DNA of 64,000 bases from Cupriavidus oxalaticus (GCF_016894385.1 NZ_CP069812.1:1860001-1924000), one strand, 5' to 3'. Positions 19,581 through 29,513 are shown, numbered from the stretch's first letter. Notes: a model not told the origin generated them from the letters alone. A program made the numbers and translations.

Positions 19581-20252
19581 ATGGAAGACCACACCACTGC
19601 GCCCACGGCAGGCCATGGCACTGCTGCTCCTGGTGACGACGCCGTCACGCTTACGCGCCGCCGGTTCCTGCAATCCGTCTGCGCCTCCGGCGCGGGGATC
19701 ACAAGCGTGGGCTGGGCACCTGGCGCATTCGGCCAGTCCGTGCCGCAGGTGCCCGCGCAAGCCGGCGCTGCCGAGGGATATCCCGTCACGCTGAAGGTCA
19801 ACGGCACCACGCACCGGCTGACGGTAGCCGCCAACGCCATCCTGCTCGACACGCTGCGCGACCAGCTTCACCTGACCGGGACAAAGAAGGGATGCGACCA
19901 CGGCCAGTGCGGCGCGTGCACGCTGATCGTGAACGGGGTCACGGTCAATGCCTGCCTGTCGGTGACGGTCATGCACGACGGCGACGAGATCACGACCATC
20001 GAAGGGCTGGCGCGCGATGGCAGGCTGCACCCGGTGCAGCAGGCGTTCTGGGACCACGACGCCTACCAGTGCGGCTACTGCACGGCGGGGCAGATGATGA
20101 GCGCGGTCGGCATCCTGCAGGACAAGCGGATTCCGGCCGACGACGCTGCGGTCCGGGAAGCCATGAGCGGTAACATCTGCCGCTGCGGCGCGTATAAGAA
20201 CATCGTCACGGCAGTCCAGGACGCGCGCGGCAAGATGCGGAGGAACGTCTGA
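19581..20252 (+). CDS. periplasmic aldehyde oxidoreductase [2Fe-2S] subunit (PaoA/YagT-like)
   Basis: A 223-residue iron-sulfur subunit with a twin-arginine signal (LTRRRFLQSVCASG), so the complex is exported by Tat. Two [2Fe-2S] domains follow: GCDHGQCGACTLIVNG with a later NACLS, and YQCGYCTAGQMMS with NICRCGAYKNI. ATG 19581 follows GGAGAAAG; the open frame upstream is not conserved-looking. Together with the next two genes it forms the PaoABC type of molybdenum enzyme, which oxidises aldehydes in the periplasm in E. coli. No paoD-like chaperone gene is adjacent. Confidence 0.9.
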   Translation: MEDHTTAPTAGHGTAAPGDDAVTLTRRRFLQSVCASGAGITSVGWAPGAFGQSVPQVPAQAGAAEGYPVTLKVNGTTHRLTVAANAILLDTLRDQLHLTGTKKGCDHGQCGACTLIVNGVTVNACLSVTVMHDGDEITTIEGLARDGRLHPVQQAFWDHDAYQCGYCTAGQMMSAVGILQDKRIPADDAAVREAMSGNICRCGAYKNIVTAVQDARGKMRRNV

Positions 20253-21235
20253 TGCGCAACTTCGAATACGCGCGCGCCGCCGATATCGAGCAGGCGATCA
20301 TGCTGCATGCGCGCGGCAGCGACACGGTCTTCCTGGCCGGCGGCACGACGCTGCTGGACCTGATGAAGCTCGACATCATGCAGCCCGCCCGCGTGGTGGA
20401 CATCCACAAGCTCAAGCTCGACCAGGTGGAGCCGCTTGGCGACGGCCGGGTGCGCATCGGCGCCATGGTCAGCAACACCGACCTGGCCCGGCACGACCAT
20501 ATCCGCAAGCACTATCCCGCGCTGTCGCAGGCACTGCTCTCCGGTGCCAGCACGCAGCTGCGCAACAAGGCCACGACCGGCGGCAACGTGATGCAGCGGG
20601 TGCGGTGCGGCTATTTCCGTGACGGGGTCTCGGCGTGCAACAAGCGCAACCCGGGTTCGGGCTGCGCCGCCATCGAAGGCCTCAACCGCAATGTGCACGC
20701 GGTGCTTGGCGGCAGCCAGCACTGCATCGCGGCGCATCCGTCCGATATGTGTGTCGCGATGGTGGCCATTGGCGCGACGATCCACTTGCAGGGGCCGAAG
20801 GGCAGGCGCGACGTGCCGTTCGCGGATTTCCACCTGCTGCCCGGCGACACGCCGTGGAAGGAGCACGCGCTGGAGGCCGGCGAGATGATCACCCATATCA
20901 CCCTCGACGCGCCGATGCCCGGCAGCCGCTCGGCATACCTGAAGCTGCGCGACCGCGGCTCGTACCAGTTCGCGCTGGCTTCGAGCGCCGTGGTGGTCGC
21001 GCTCGACGGGAACGTCGTTCGCGATATCCGCATCGCGCTTGGCGGCGTCACGACCAAGCCCTGGCGCGCGGCCAATGCCGAGGCCGTGATGCGCGGCAAG
21101 CCGGCGTCGGAGGCCTTGATCCGCGAGGCCGCCGCGACGGCCATGGCCGGCGGGCAGTCGTACGGACAGAATGGCTTTAAGCTCATGCTCGGCCAGCAGG
21201 CCGTCATGCGGAATTTGTCGCTTCTCATGGCCTGA
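20252..21235 (+). CDS. periplasmic aldehyde oxidoreductase FAD subunit (PaoB/YagS-like)
   Basis: A 327-residue FAD-binding subunit of the xanthine dehydrogenase family. It has the FAD segment FLAGGTTLLDLMKLD, and LRNKATTGGNVMQRVRC followed by GYFRD, ACNKRNPGSGCAA. This cysteine-containing stretch matches the extra [4Fe-4S] site known in E. coli PaoB. Its start codon overlaps the last base of the preceding stop, so the two are tightly coupled. It shuttles electrons between the Fe-S subunit and the external acceptor. Confidence 0.9.
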   Translation: MRNFEYARAADIEQAIMLHARGSDTVFLAGGTTLLDLMKLDIMQPARVVDIHKLKLDQVEPLGDGRVRIGAMVSNTDLARHDHIRKHYPALSQALLSGASTQLRNKATTGGNVMQRVRCGYFRDGVSACNKRNPGSGCAAIEGLNRNVHAVLGGSQHCIAAHPSDMCVAMVAIGATIHLQGPKGRRDVPFADFHLLPGDTPWKEHALEAGEMITHITLDAPMPGSRSAYLKLRDRGSYQFALASSAVVVALDGNVVRDIRIALGGVTTKPWRAANAEAVMRGKPASEALIREAAATAMAGGQSYGQNGFKLMLGQQAVMRNLSLLMA

Positions 21236-21248
21236 AGGGGGTGCGAGC

Positions 21249-23459
21249 GTGAACAACACTGCTATCGGCGCGTCGCCGCGCCGCATCGACGGCCGGCTCA
21301 AGGTATCCGGCAGCGCCCTCTATACGGCGGATCGCACGCTGCCCGGCATGCTGCACGCCTACGGCGTGTACAGCACCGTGGCGAGCGGCCGCGTCACCGG
21401 CATCGAGATGGCCGACGCGCGCCGCGTGCCCGGCGTGGTCGATATCCTGCACAACGGCAACTTCCCGCGGCTCTACCGGATTCCAAAAAGCCCGATCTCC
21501 GGCGCGACGATCCTGACCGCGTCGATTACCGACGAACACCGGCTTCCGTTCGAGGACAATACCATCCACTACGGCGGCCAGATGGTGGCACTGGTCGTGG
21601 CCGACACGTTCGAGCACGCCCGTGAGGCGGCATACCGCGTCAAGGTGTCGTACGCCCGCGCCAAACCGGTCACGGACCTCGAACACGGTATCAAGGCGAA
21701 TGGGCTGCGCGATGGCGGCAGAGGGCATGCGCGCGGCACGCCGGCACCGGCGTTCGACCGGTCCGCCGTCAAGGTCGACGCCGTCTACCGTACCCCGGTC
21801 GAGACCCACAACCCGATGGAAATGCACGCCACGCTGGCGTGGTGGGAGGGGGGTGAGCTCCATCTCTACGAAGCCACCCAGGGCGCCACCGTCCATCGCA
21901 ATACCATCGCGCAGATCTTTGGCCTGACGCCCGAGCGCGTCACCGTCGACGCGCCCTTTATCGGCTCGGGATTCGGCTCCAAGCTGTTCCTGTGGCCGCA
22001 TTCCGTCGCGGCCAGCGCGGCGGCGCGGATGACCGGCCGGCCGGTAAAGCTGGTGGTGCCGCGCGCATACATGTTCACGACCACCGGACAGCGGCCTGAA
22101 ACGCGCCAGCGCGTGCGCCTGTCGGCAGGGGCCGACGGCAAGCTCACGTCGATCCGGCATGAATCGGTCAACACCACCTCGTTCATCGAACAGTACGTAG
22201 AAAATTGCGGCGGGATGACGCAGAGCGTGTATTCGTGCCCGAACCTCATGGTGAGCCATCACACGACCAACGTGCACCGGGGCGCGCCGACGTCGATGCG
22301 CGCTCCCGGCGCCGCGCCGGGATTGTTCGCGCTCGAATCCGCCATCGACGAGCTGGCACTGGCCTGCCGCATGGATCCCTTGCAGTTCCGGCTTGCCAAC
22401 CTGTCCGCGCGCGATGAAAGCCTTGACCTGCCGTGGTCCAGCAACCACCTGCGCGAGGCCATCGAGCAGGGCAGCCGCAAGTTCGGCTGGGGCCGGCGCG
22501 ATCCGCGGCCGGGTTCGATGACGGCCGGCACCGAGATCGTCGGCTACGGCATGGCGGTGTGCAACTGGGACGCCTGGCGCACGCCAGCCGAGGCTCGTGT
22601 CCTCCTGCGCAGCGATGGCACCGCCGCGGTGACCTGCGCAATCCAGGACATCGGCACGGGCATGTACACCATCGTCGCGCAAACGGTCAGCGAACTGACC
22701 GGGCTGCCATTTGAAAAGATCGATGTCAGGCTGGGCGATTCGGCGTTTCCGGCGGCTCCGGTAGCGGGCGGTTCGTGGGCGACGGCCAGCGTGCTCCCGG
22801 CCGTCGCCGAGGCCACGCGCAACGCGATCGGCCAGCTGCGCACGTTCGCGACGCAGGACGGCGCCGCCTTCGCAGGTGCCAGGCCCGAAACGCTGAAGAT
22901 GCAGAACGGCCGCCTGACCGACGGCAAGCGCGCCGTCGACCATGCCTCGATCCTCAATGCCCAGCGCTTTGCCAGCGCGGAGGGCTTCGCCCGCACCGGC
23001 GGCACACCGACCGACAAGCTGTCCTTCATGTCCTTCGGCGCCCACTTCGTCGAGGTGCGCTGGGATCCCGGCATTTCACGGTTGCGCGTCGCCAGGGTCG
23101 TGAGCGCGATCGACGTGGGGCGGGTCATCAACCCGGTCACTGCGCGCAACCAGGTGGAAGGTGCGATCGTGATGGGCGTCGGCATGGCCTTGTTCGAAGC
23201 CACCGAGTATGACGAACGCGACGGCATGCCGGGCAACAACAACTATGCCGAGTATGCCGTTCCGGTCCATGCAGACCAGCCGGAGATCGAGGTGATCCTG
23301 CTCAACCATCCCGACCTCGAATTCAATGAATTCGGCGCGCGCGGCATCGGGGAAATCGGCATCACCGGCTTTGCCGGCGCTGTCGCCAATGCGGTGTACC
23401 ACGCCACCGGCAAGCGGATCCGGGATCTCCCCATCACGAAGGAGAAGCTGATGGCGTAA
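21249..23459 (+). CDS. periplasmic aldehyde oxidoreductase molybdopterin subunit (PaoC/YagR-like)
   Basis: A 736-residue molybdopterin-cytosine-dinucleotide-type subunit. Motifs include GSGFGSKLFLWPHSVAA, RAPGAAPGLFALE and the C-terminal GARGIGEIGITGFAGAVANA, where Glu about 702 is the expected catalytic base. GTG 21249, preceded by AAGGGGGTG, is chosen as the start because NNTAIGASPRRIDGRLKVSGSALYTAD is the family N-terminus; an earlier ATG at 21171 lies inside the FAD subunit gene. It is exported with the Tat-carrying small subunit. Substrates are likely aromatic or aliphatic aldehydes, inferred from the E. coli enzyme. Confidence 0.9.
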   Translation: MNNTAIGASPRRIDGRLKVSGSALYTADRTLPGMLHAYGVYSTVASGRVTGIEMADARRVPGVVDILHNGNFPRLYRIPKSPISGATILTASITDEHRLPFEDNTIHYGGQMVALVVADTFEHAREAAYRVKVSYARAKPVTDLEHGIKANGLRDGGRGHARGTPAPAFDRSAVKVDAVYRTPVETHNPMEMHATLAWWEGGELHLYEATQGATVHRNTIAQIFGLTPERVTVDAPFIGSGFGSKLFLWPHSVAASAAARMTGRPVKLVVPRAYMFTTTGQRPETRQRVRLSAGADGKLTSIRHESVNTTSFIEQYVENCGGMTQSVYSCPNLMVSHHTTNVHRGAPTSMRAPGAAPGLFALESAIDELALACRMDPLQFRLANLSARDESLDLPWSSNHLREAIEQGSRKFGWGRRDPRPGSMTAGTEIVGYGMAVCNWDAWRTPAEARVLLRSDGTAAVTCAIQDIGTGMYTIVAQTVSELTGLPFEKIDVRLGDSAFPAAPVAGGSWATASVLPAVAEATRNAIGQLRTFATQDGAAFAGARPETLKMQNGRLTDGKRAVDHASILNAQRFASAEGFARTGGTPTDKLSFMSFGAHFVEVRWDPGISRLRVARVVSAIDVGRVINPVTARNQVEGAIVMGVGMALFEATEYDERDGMPGNNNYAEYAVPVHADQPEIEVILLNHPDLEFNEFGARGIGEIGITGFAGAVANAVYHATGKRIRDLPITKEKLMA

Positions 23460-23639
23460 GCGTGTCACCGGGTTGCCGGAAGCGCCAAGGCAGTGTGCGC
23501 ATCAGCCCAGTTGCGCGAGTCGATAAACTCTTCCGCGAGCGCGCCTTTCGACAGTGATCAAAGCGACCCGTAAAATGGCAGATCCAGCCTCTTCTGCCAT
23601 CGCGGACGGGCACTCTCCGACCGCTCCATGGAGTTCGCT

Positions 23640-24590
23640 ATGCACCACGTAGCCCTGGCGCTGTATCCCGGCTTCCAGGCGTTGAACCTGGCAGTCTCGA
23701 CGGTGCTGGAATTTGCCAACCGCTCGCTCGCACAGCCGATGTACAAGGTTCACCTGCTGTCCGAACATGGCGGGCCGGTGCCGAGTTCAGGGGGGTTTTC
23801 GGTCAGCACCGAGCCGTTCGGCAGGCGCCGCTTCGATACGGTGCTGGTGGTCGGAGATAACGACGTCCTGCCCACGCCGCCCGCACTGGTGAAATTCCTG
23901 CAGCGCGCGGCGCGGACCTCGCGGCGCATTGGCGCCACCTGCACCGGCGCCTTCAACCTGGCGGAGGCCGGGCTGCTGGACGGCCGCCGCGCCACCACGC
24001 ACTGGTACTACGCGGAGCAGCTGCGTCGGCGCTTCCCGGAAGTCGGGGTGGAGGAGGACCGCATCTTCATCATCGACGGCCCGGTCTGGACCTCGGCCGG
24101 CATGTCGGCCTGCATCGACCTGGCGCTGGCGCTTGTGGAGAAGGATGCCGGTGGCGCCGTTGCGCGCGATGTCGCCAGGAAGCTCGTCGTGTATCACCGG
24201 CGGGCCGGCGGGCAGTCCCAGTTCTCGGCGCTGCTGGACCTGGAGCCGCGCTCTGACCGCATCCGCGCCGCGCTGGATTTTGCGCGGCAGAACCTGCAGC
24301 GGGAGCTCTCCGTGGATCAACTTGCCGAAGCGGCGCACCTGAGCCCGCGCCAGTTTGCCCGCGCATTCCGGGATGAGACCGGGCAGACCCCGGCCAAGGC
24401 CGTGGAGCACCTGCGCGTGGAAGCGGCCCGGCTGATGATGGAAAGCGGCCGCCACGCCATCGACGTGGTCGCGCGGGATACCGGCTTCGGCGACCGCGAG
24501 CGCATGCGGCGGGCATTCCTGCGGGCATTCGGACAACCGCCGCAGGCGATCCGCCGCATGGCGCGCGGCGATGCGTTGCAGGTCGCGTAG
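23640..24590 (+). CDS. GlxA-family transcriptional regulator (DJ-1/PfpI + AraC HTH)
   Basis: A 316-residue regulator. Residues 1-185 form a DJ-1/PfpI-like domain with the nucleophile-elbow region GATCTGAFNLAEAGLLDGRRATTHW; residues about 210-310 form an AraC-type double helix-turn-helix (SVDQLAEAAHLSPRQFARAFRDETGQTP). ATG 23640 has GGAG six bases upstream; ATG 23628 in the same frame is an alternative that adds four residues. It follows the aldehyde oxidoreductase operon in the same direction with a 180-bp gap and may control it, but this is only positional inference. Confidence 0.87.
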   Translation: MHHVALALYPGFQALNLAVSTVLEFANRSLAQPMYKVHLLSEHGGPVPSSGGFSVSTEPFGRRRFDTVLVVGDNDVLPTPPALVKFLQRAARTSRRIGATCTGAFNLAEAGLLDGRRATTHWYYAEQLRRRFPEVGVEEDRIFIIDGPVWTSAGMSACIDLALALVEKDAGGAVARDVARKLVVYHRRAGGQSQFSALLDLEPRSDRIRAALDFARQNLQRELSVDQLAEAAHLSPRQFARAFRDETGQTPAKAVEHLRVEAARLMMESGRHAIDVVARDTGFGDRERMRRAFLRAFGQPPQAIRRMARGDALQVA

Positions 24591-24657
24591 CTTCGTATTC
24601 CGCGACGTACCGGCGAAAAAGGCCGGCCATGCGCGGACCATTCAGGCTACCAGGGAA

Positions 24658-25461
24658 CTACCGCGCCACGCCGTACCGGGCCGCGGGCTGGTCGCGCGAC
24701 AGGTTGGGGCCAAGCGCGGCACGTGCAGCCTCGAACGCCTTCCAGTCGGCTTCGTCAGGCAACGATGGCACGGTAATCACTTCACCCAGGTCGAGCCCGG
24801 CCAACGCGGCATCGACCAGGTCGTCGCCGCTCATCACGATGCCTTGCGGCAGGTTCTCGACCGGCTGGCCCGCAATGTCCCAGAACTCGGTCCGCGTCGC
24901 GCCGGGAAGCACGGCCTGCACGCGTACCCCCTTGCCGGCGAGCTCATGCTGCAGCGACTGGGTAAAGGCCAGCACGAACGCCTTGGAGCCGCCATAGACT
25001 CCATTCAGGATCTCGGGCGCCACCGCGACGACGGACGCGATATTGATGATGGTGCCTTCGCCGCGCGCCACGAATGCCGGCGCAGCGGCATAGGTCAGGC
25101 GAGTCAGAGCCGTGACGTTGAGCTCGATCATCGCCTGCATCTTGTCGACATCCGACACCAGCAACGGTGCCGCCGCGCCAATGCCGGCATTGTTGACCAG
25201 CGTGGCGATGCTGGCATCGGTGCGCAGCAGGTCTTCGATACGCCGGACATCGGCAGGCTGGCCCAGGTCAGCGGCCACGATCTCGACCGAGCGGCCAGTG
25301 TCGTCGGCGATGCGGCGGGCCAGCGCCTCGAGCCGGGATCGGTTGCGTGCCACCAGGATCAGGTCGTGGCCGCGGCGGGCGAGGCGGTCCGCATAAATGG
25401 CGCCGATGCCGGAAGATGCGCCGGTAATGAGGGCGGTGCCGGCATGGATGTCAGTCGTCAT
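24658..25461 (-). CDS. short-chain dehydrogenase/reductase (SDR)
   Basis: A 267-residue classical SDR. It has the NAD(P)-binding TGASSGIGAIYA motif, the NNAG motif (LVNNAGIGAAAPL) and the catalytic Ser...YxxxK (NIASVVAVAPEILNGVYGGSKAF). Arg residues after the second strand (VARNRSRL) suggest NADP(H). The ATG follows AGGAA. It is divergent from the response regulator gene; the shared 331-bp region holds a GATACA-type operator. The substrate cannot be told from sequence. Confidence 0.88.
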   Translation of the reverse strand: MTTDIHAGTALITGASSGIGAIYADRLARRGHDLILVARNRSRLEALARRIADDTGRSVEIVAADLGQPADVRRIEDLLRTDASIATLVNNAGIGAAAPLLVSDVDKMQAMIELNVTALTRLTYAAAPAFVARGEGTIINIASVVAVAPEILNGVYGGSKAFVLAFTQSLQHELAGKGVRVQAVLPGATRTEFWDIAGQPVENLPQGIVMSGDDLVDAALAGLDLGEVITVPSLPDEADWKAFEAARAALGPNLSRDQPAARYGVAR

Positions 25462-25672
25462 GTCAAAGTTCCTGGTTCACGGGAGGGACGTCTCGCCGGC
25501 TGGCCGGCTGCGTGAGCTCAAGATTAGGTACGGAAGGCCATGGCGACAATGTCATAGATACCACCTTTTCTGCCACCACCAACGAGGGGGGCTTTCACGG
25601 GAAGGAAAGAGTCCCACATGACCCGCGCGCGGTATCCACCGACGATGGCGGTGCCCCGTGAGCAAGCGGGTA

Positions 25673-25717
25673 TGTATCGGACTGTGGCGTCTGCTGCACC
25701 AGATACAGTGCGATACA
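25673..25717. promoter_or_regulatory. operator-like cluster 1: TGTATC ... GATACA-n4-GATACA
   Basis: TGTATC starts at 25673, GATACA at 25702 and again at 25712 (10-bp period). The distance from TGTATC to the first GATACA is 29 bp, exactly as in the cluster at 31395. The last GATACA ends 75 bp before the response regulator start codon, and a TACAAT -10-like box lies 20 bp further downstream at about 25738. Direct half-sites with 10-bp spacing are typical of OmpR/PhoB-type regulators, so autoregulation is likely. Confidence 0.55.
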
Positions 25718-25792
25718 CGGAAAATCGCCGGCACTCATACAATGGCGTCGACGCAGACTGGCGGTTCAGCGTACTTTTCTGAGGGGACAGAG

Positions 25793-26536
25793 ATGGATGC
25801 ACACGTCGACCATATCCTGGTTGTCGATGACGACCGGGAAATCCGGGAGCTGGTATCGACCTACCTGGCCAAGAATGGACTGCGCGTGACCGTGGCGCAG
25901 GATGGCAGGCAAATGCGCTCGATCCTGGAGGCCAATGCCGTCGACCTGATCGTGCTGGACGTGATGATGCCGGGCGACGATGGCCTGGTACTGTGCCGTG
26001 AACTGCGGGCCGGCAAGCACAAGACCACCCCGGTCCTGATGCTGACCGCGCGCAGCGACGAGACCGACCGCATCCTCGGCCTTGAAATGGGTGCCGACGA
26101 CTATCTCCCCAAGCCGTTCGCCGCGCGCGAGCTGCTGGCCCGCATCAAGGCGGTGCTGCGCCGGACGCGCATGCTGCCGCCCAATCTGCAGATCACGGAA
26201 GCGGGCCGGCTGCTGGCGTTCGGCGACTGGCAGCTGGACACCACGGCGCGGCATCTGATCGACCACGATGGCATCATCGTCGCGCTGAGTGGCGCGGAAT
26301 ACCGCTTGCTGCGCGTGTTTGTCGACCATCCGCAGCGCGTGCTCAACCGCGACCAGCTGCTCAGCCTCACGCAGGGCCGCGAGGCGGAAATGTTCGAGCG
26401 GTCGGTCGACCTGCTGGTCAGCCGGTTGCGCCAGCATCTCAAGGACGATGCGCGCGAGCCCCGCTACATCAAGACCGTGCGCAGCGAGGGCTACGTGTTC
26501 TCGATGCCGGTAGCGATCCGGGAGGCGCGGCAGTGA
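25793..26536 (+). CDS. OmpR-family response regulator
   Basis: A 247-residue two-component regulator. The receiver domain has the acidic triad Asp12-14, the phosphoacceptor Asp56 (LIVLDVMMPGDDG), Thr (MLTARSDE) and Lys (YLPKPFAAREL). The C-terminal winged helix ends in ERSVDLLVSRLRQHLKDD and YIKTVRSEGYVFS. ATG 25793 follows GAGGGGACAG; an in-frame open stretch upstream overlaps the operator cluster and is not used. The sensor kinase gene overlaps its stop (GTGA). It is the best candidate to bind the GATACA-type sites in this region. Confidence 0.94.
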   Translation: MDAHVDHILVVDDDREIRELVSTYLAKNGLRVTVAQDGRQMRSILEANAVDLIVLDVMMPGDDGLVLCRELRAGKHKTTPVLMLTARSDETDRILGLEMGADDYLPKPFAARELLARIKAVLRRTRMLPPNLQITEAGRLLAFGDWQLDTTARHLIDHDGIIVALSGAEYRLLRVFVDHPQRVLNRDQLLSLTQGREAEMFERSVDLLVSRLRQHLKDDAREPRYIKTVRSEGYVFSMPVAIREARQ

Positions 26537-27834
26537 ACCTCCGGGCCTTGCCGTGGCCCCGCACGCTGGGCGCGCGGCTGTTCCTGATCCTGCTGGCCGG
26601 GCTGGTGGTGGCTCATGGCCTGTCGTTCGGCGTGCTGTTTGCGGAGCGCTACATCACCGCGCGCCAGGTCATGCTCGGCACGCTGGAAACCGACGTATCA
26701 ACGTCGATCGCGATCCTCGACCGCGTGCCGGCGGCGGAGCGGCCGCAGTGGCTGCGGCACGTCAACCGCGGCAACTACCAGTATGTGCTCGGGCCGGGCC
26801 TGCCGGGCGTGCCGGAGATGAGCGCGCAGGCCCAGGAGATCGCCGACCGCATTACCGAAGCGAGCGGCGGCCGCTTCCCCGTCAGGGTCGAATCGATCCC
26901 GGGGCAGGGCAAACGCCTGCAGGCGCACCTCACCCTCAGCGATGGCAGCCCGCTGACCATCGACGTGCATCCGAAGCCGCCCGCGATCGCGCAATGGCTG
27001 CCCTATGTGCTGGTGCTGCAGTTGTTGCTGCTGGTGCTGTGCTGCTGGCTGGCGGTACGGCTGTCGCTGCGCCCGGTGGTGGCGCTGGCCAATGCCGCCG
27101 ACGCCCTCGACCCGAACGCCGCGAGCGAGCCGCTGGCCGAGACCGGGCCGACTGAACTGGTGCGTGCCGCGCGCGCGTTCAACGCCATGCGCGAGCGCAT
27201 TGCACGCTTTGTCGAGGAGCGCGTGCAGATCCTGGCGGCAATCTCGCACGACCTGCAGACGCCGATCACGCGCATGAAGCTGCGCGCCGAGATGGCGGAT
27301 GACTCCGAAGACAAGCGCAAGCTGGTGCACGACCTTGCCGAGATCGAGACGCTGGTCAAGGAGGGGCTGACCTATGCGCGCGCCATGCATGGTGACGGCG
27401 AGAAGGCATCGCGGATCGACATCGGTTCTTTTGTCGAGAGCCTGGTCTACGATTACCAGGACACCGGCAAGGCCGTCACCATCCGGCAGAATATCGGCGG
27501 CGCCATCCTGACGCGCCCGCACGCCCTGCGCCGCATCCTGACCAACCTGACCGACAACGCCATCAAATTCGGCGGGGCGGCGGAGCTGAGCGTGCGCCGC
27601 GACGGCGCCGCGGTGGTGATCGGCGTGCTTGATCGCGGGCCCGGCATCCCGGCAGAGAAGCTTGAATCCGTGATACAGCCGTTTGTCCGGCTCGAAGCGT
27701 CGCGTAACCGGGAGACCGGCGGCACGGGCCTGGGCCTGGCCATCGCGCACCAGCTGGCGCTGGCGATCGGCGGTTCGCTGACGCTGCGCAACCGGGAGGG
27801 CGGTGGGCTGGAGGCGCAGCTCAGGCTTGGCTGA
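26533..27834 (+). CDS. sensor histidine kinase (EnvZ-like layout)
   Basis: A 433-residue membrane kinase. Two membrane segments (about 15-37 and 154-177) enclose a periplasmic domain of about 115 residues; then come HAMP, dimerisation with His239 (ISHDLQTPITRMK), and an ATPase domain (NLTDNAIKFGG, DRGPGIP, GGTGLGLAIAHQL). The GTG start overlaps the TGA of the response regulator gene by four bases, so the pair is cotranslated. The periplasmic domain has no cysteine that would mark a thiol sensor. The signal is unknown; neighbouring genes suggest envelope redox stress. Confidence 0.93.
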   Translation: MNLRALPWPRTLGARLFLILLAGLVVAHGLSFGVLFAERYITARQVMLGTLETDVSTSIAILDRVPAAERPQWLRHVNRGNYQYVLGPGLPGVPEMSAQAQEIADRITEASGGRFPVRVESIPGQGKRLQAHLTLSDGSPLTIDVHPKPPAIAQWLPYVLVLQLLLLVLCCWLAVRLSLRPVVALANAADALDPNAASEPLAETGPTELVRAARAFNAMRERIARFVEERVQILAAISHDLQTPITRMKLRAEMADDSEDKRKLVHDLAEIETLVKEGLTYARAMHGDGEKASRIDIGSFVESLVYDYQDTGKAVTIRQNIGGAILTRPHALRRILTNLTDNAIKFGGAAELSVRRDGAAVVIGVLDRGPGIPAEKLESVIQPFVRLEASRNRETGGTGLGLAIAHQLALAIGGSLTLRNREGGGLEAQLRLG

Positions 27835-27871
27835 GGGGACAAGCCTCGCTCAGGACGCGCGGATTTCAAGA

Positions 27872-27902
27872 GTTCCCGCATAGGCGGGAACCCAGTGACT
27901 TC
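27872..27902. repeat. half copy of an interspersed inverted-repeat element
   Basis: GTTCCCGCATAGGCGGGAAC followed by CCAGTGACTTC matches one arm of the fuller elements at 55083-55184 and 62086-62163. The inner TTCCCGC...GCGGGAA can form a hairpin. It lies in the 276-bp gap after the histidine kinase gene; nothing else is seen in that gap. Confidence 0.7.
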
Positions 27903-28110
27903 ATCGGCCCCCGCTGACGGCAGGTTGCCCCGGCGAGCCCCGCAGCGCTGCACCGCGCCACATCGCGTTGGCGACCGCCGTGACGCAATTCTCCAGAAGT
28001 TGTCTATGCTTGCGCGTAAGCCGGCGACGATTGCTGGCCGATCCTCAGTGCGCATGCAACGCTGCGCATGGTGAGTGCAGCGGGCACGGCACAAGGCAAG
28101 GAGGAACGCG

Positions 28111-29481
28111 ATGGCCAAGGGATTCGACGCAATCATCATCGGTACCGGACAAGCCGGCCCCGCACTTGCCGCGCGGCTGTCCGGCGCGGGCATGAACGTG
28201 GCCGTCATCGAGCGCGCGCATTTTGGCGGCACCTGCGTGAACACCGGCTGCATTCCTACCAAGACCCTGATCGCGAGCGCTTATGCGGCCCACCTTGCGC
28301 GGCGGGCGGGCGACTATGGCGTGACGATTGGCGGGCCGGTCGCTGTCGACATGAGGCAGGTGAAGGCGCGCAAGGACGGCATCGCCGGGCACTCCGCCAG
28401 CGGCGTGGAACAGTGGATGCGCGGCCTGGCCAACGGCACGGTCTACCAGGGGCACGCCCGCCTGGAAAGCGCGCACGGTGTGCGCGTCAATGGCGAACTG
28501 CTGCAAGCCGACCGCATCTTCATCAACGTCGGCGGCCGGGCCCTCGTTCCGCCGATGCCCGGGCTCGACACGGTGGCGTACCTGACCAATTCGGGCATGA
28601 TGGACGTGGACTACCTGCCGGAGCACCTGGTCGTCATTGGCGGCAGCTACATCGGCCTGGAGTTTGCCCAGATGTACCGCCGCTTTGGCGCCAGGGTCAC
28701 CGTCGTGGAAAAAGGCCCGCGCCTGATCCAGCGCGAAGACGAAGACGTGTCGGAGGCGGTGCGGGAGATCCTGGAGCGCGAGGGGGTGGAAATCCGCCTC
28801 GATGCCAACTGCCTGAGCGCGCGCCGGGCCGGAGAGGGCATCGCCGTCGGGCTCGATTGCGCGACCGGTTCGCGCGATGTGCACGGCTCGCACCTGCTGC
28901 TGGCGGTGGGGAGGGTGCCCAACACGGAAGACCTGGGGCTCGACAAGGCCGGTGTCGAAACCGACGAGCGCGGCTATATCAAGGTGGATGAACAGCTGCG
29001 CACCAGCGTTCCCGGCATCTGGGCGCTGGGGGACTGCAACGGCCGCGGGGCCTTCACGCATACGTCGTATCACGACCACGAGATCGTCGCCGCCAACTTG
29101 CTCGACAACGATCCCCGCACGGTTGCGGACCGCATCACCGCCTATGCCTTGTTCACCGATCCCCCGCTCGGGCGCGCCGGCATGACGGAAACGCAGGCCC
29201 GCCAGAGCGGGCGCAAGGTGCTGGTCGGCAGGCGCACGATGAGCCGCGTCGGGCGCGCCGTGGAAAAGGGCGAAAGCCAGGGCTTCATGAAAGTGGTGGT
29301 CGATGCCGAGACCCGCTTGATCCTGGGGGCGGCAATCCTGGGCCTGAACGGCGACGAGGTGATCCACTCGCTGCTCGACGTGATGTATGCCGGGGCACCC
29401 TATACCACCATCAGCCGCGCCATGCACATCCACCCGACAGTCTCCGAGCTGGTGCCGACGATGCTGCAGGAGCTGGCATAA
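28111..29481 (+). CDS. class I pyridine nucleotide-disulfide oxidoreductase (RclA/MerA-like)
   Basis: A 456-residue flavoprotein with the FAD motif [10 protein letters not shown] and the redox-active disulfide [14 protein letters not shown] (Cys42, Cys47). It also has a central NAD(P) motif ([20 protein letters not shown]) and the C-terminal dimerisation domain ending [17 protein letters not shown]. It lacks the N-terminal metal-binding domain and C-terminal Cys pair of mercuric reductase, and resembles RclA-type enzymes that protect from oxidants or keep copper reduced. ATG 28111 follows AAGGAGG. It lies between a two-component system and a dipZ-like gene. Confidence 0.9.
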   Translation: MAKGFDAIIIGTGQAGPALAARLSGAGMNVAVIERAHFGGTCVNTGCIPTKTLIASAYAAHLARRAGDYGVTIGGPVAVDMRQVKARKDGIAGHSASGVEQWMRGLANGTVYQGHARLESAHGVRVNGELLQADRIFINVGGRALVPPMPGLDTVAYLTNSGMMDVDYLPEHLVVIGGSYIGLEFAQMYRRFGARVTVVEKGPRLIQREDEDVSEAVREILEREGVEIRLDANCLSARRAGEGIAVGLDCATGSRDVHGSHLLLAVGRVPNTEDLGLDKAGVETDERGYIKVDEQLRTSVPGIWALGDCNGRGAFTHTSYHDHEIVAANLLDNDPRTVADRITAYALFTDPPLGRAGMTETQARQSGRKVLVGRRTMSRVGRAVEKGESQGFMKVVVDAETRLILGAAILGLNGDEVIHSLLDVMYAGAPYTTISRAMHIHPTVSELVPTMLQELA

Positions 29482-29513
29482 GCCGGAATGAGTGAATGGA
29501 AGGGAGGCCGGCC

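Noticed and set aside
21225..23045. A 606-codon minus-strand frame opposite the PaoC-like gene
   Set aside because: Antisense shadow without motifs; the PaoC-like gene is fully supported.
25524..25802. A 92-codon minus-strand frame in the SDR/response regulator intergenic region
   Set aside because: It covers the operator cluster and the response regulator start and has no family resemblance.
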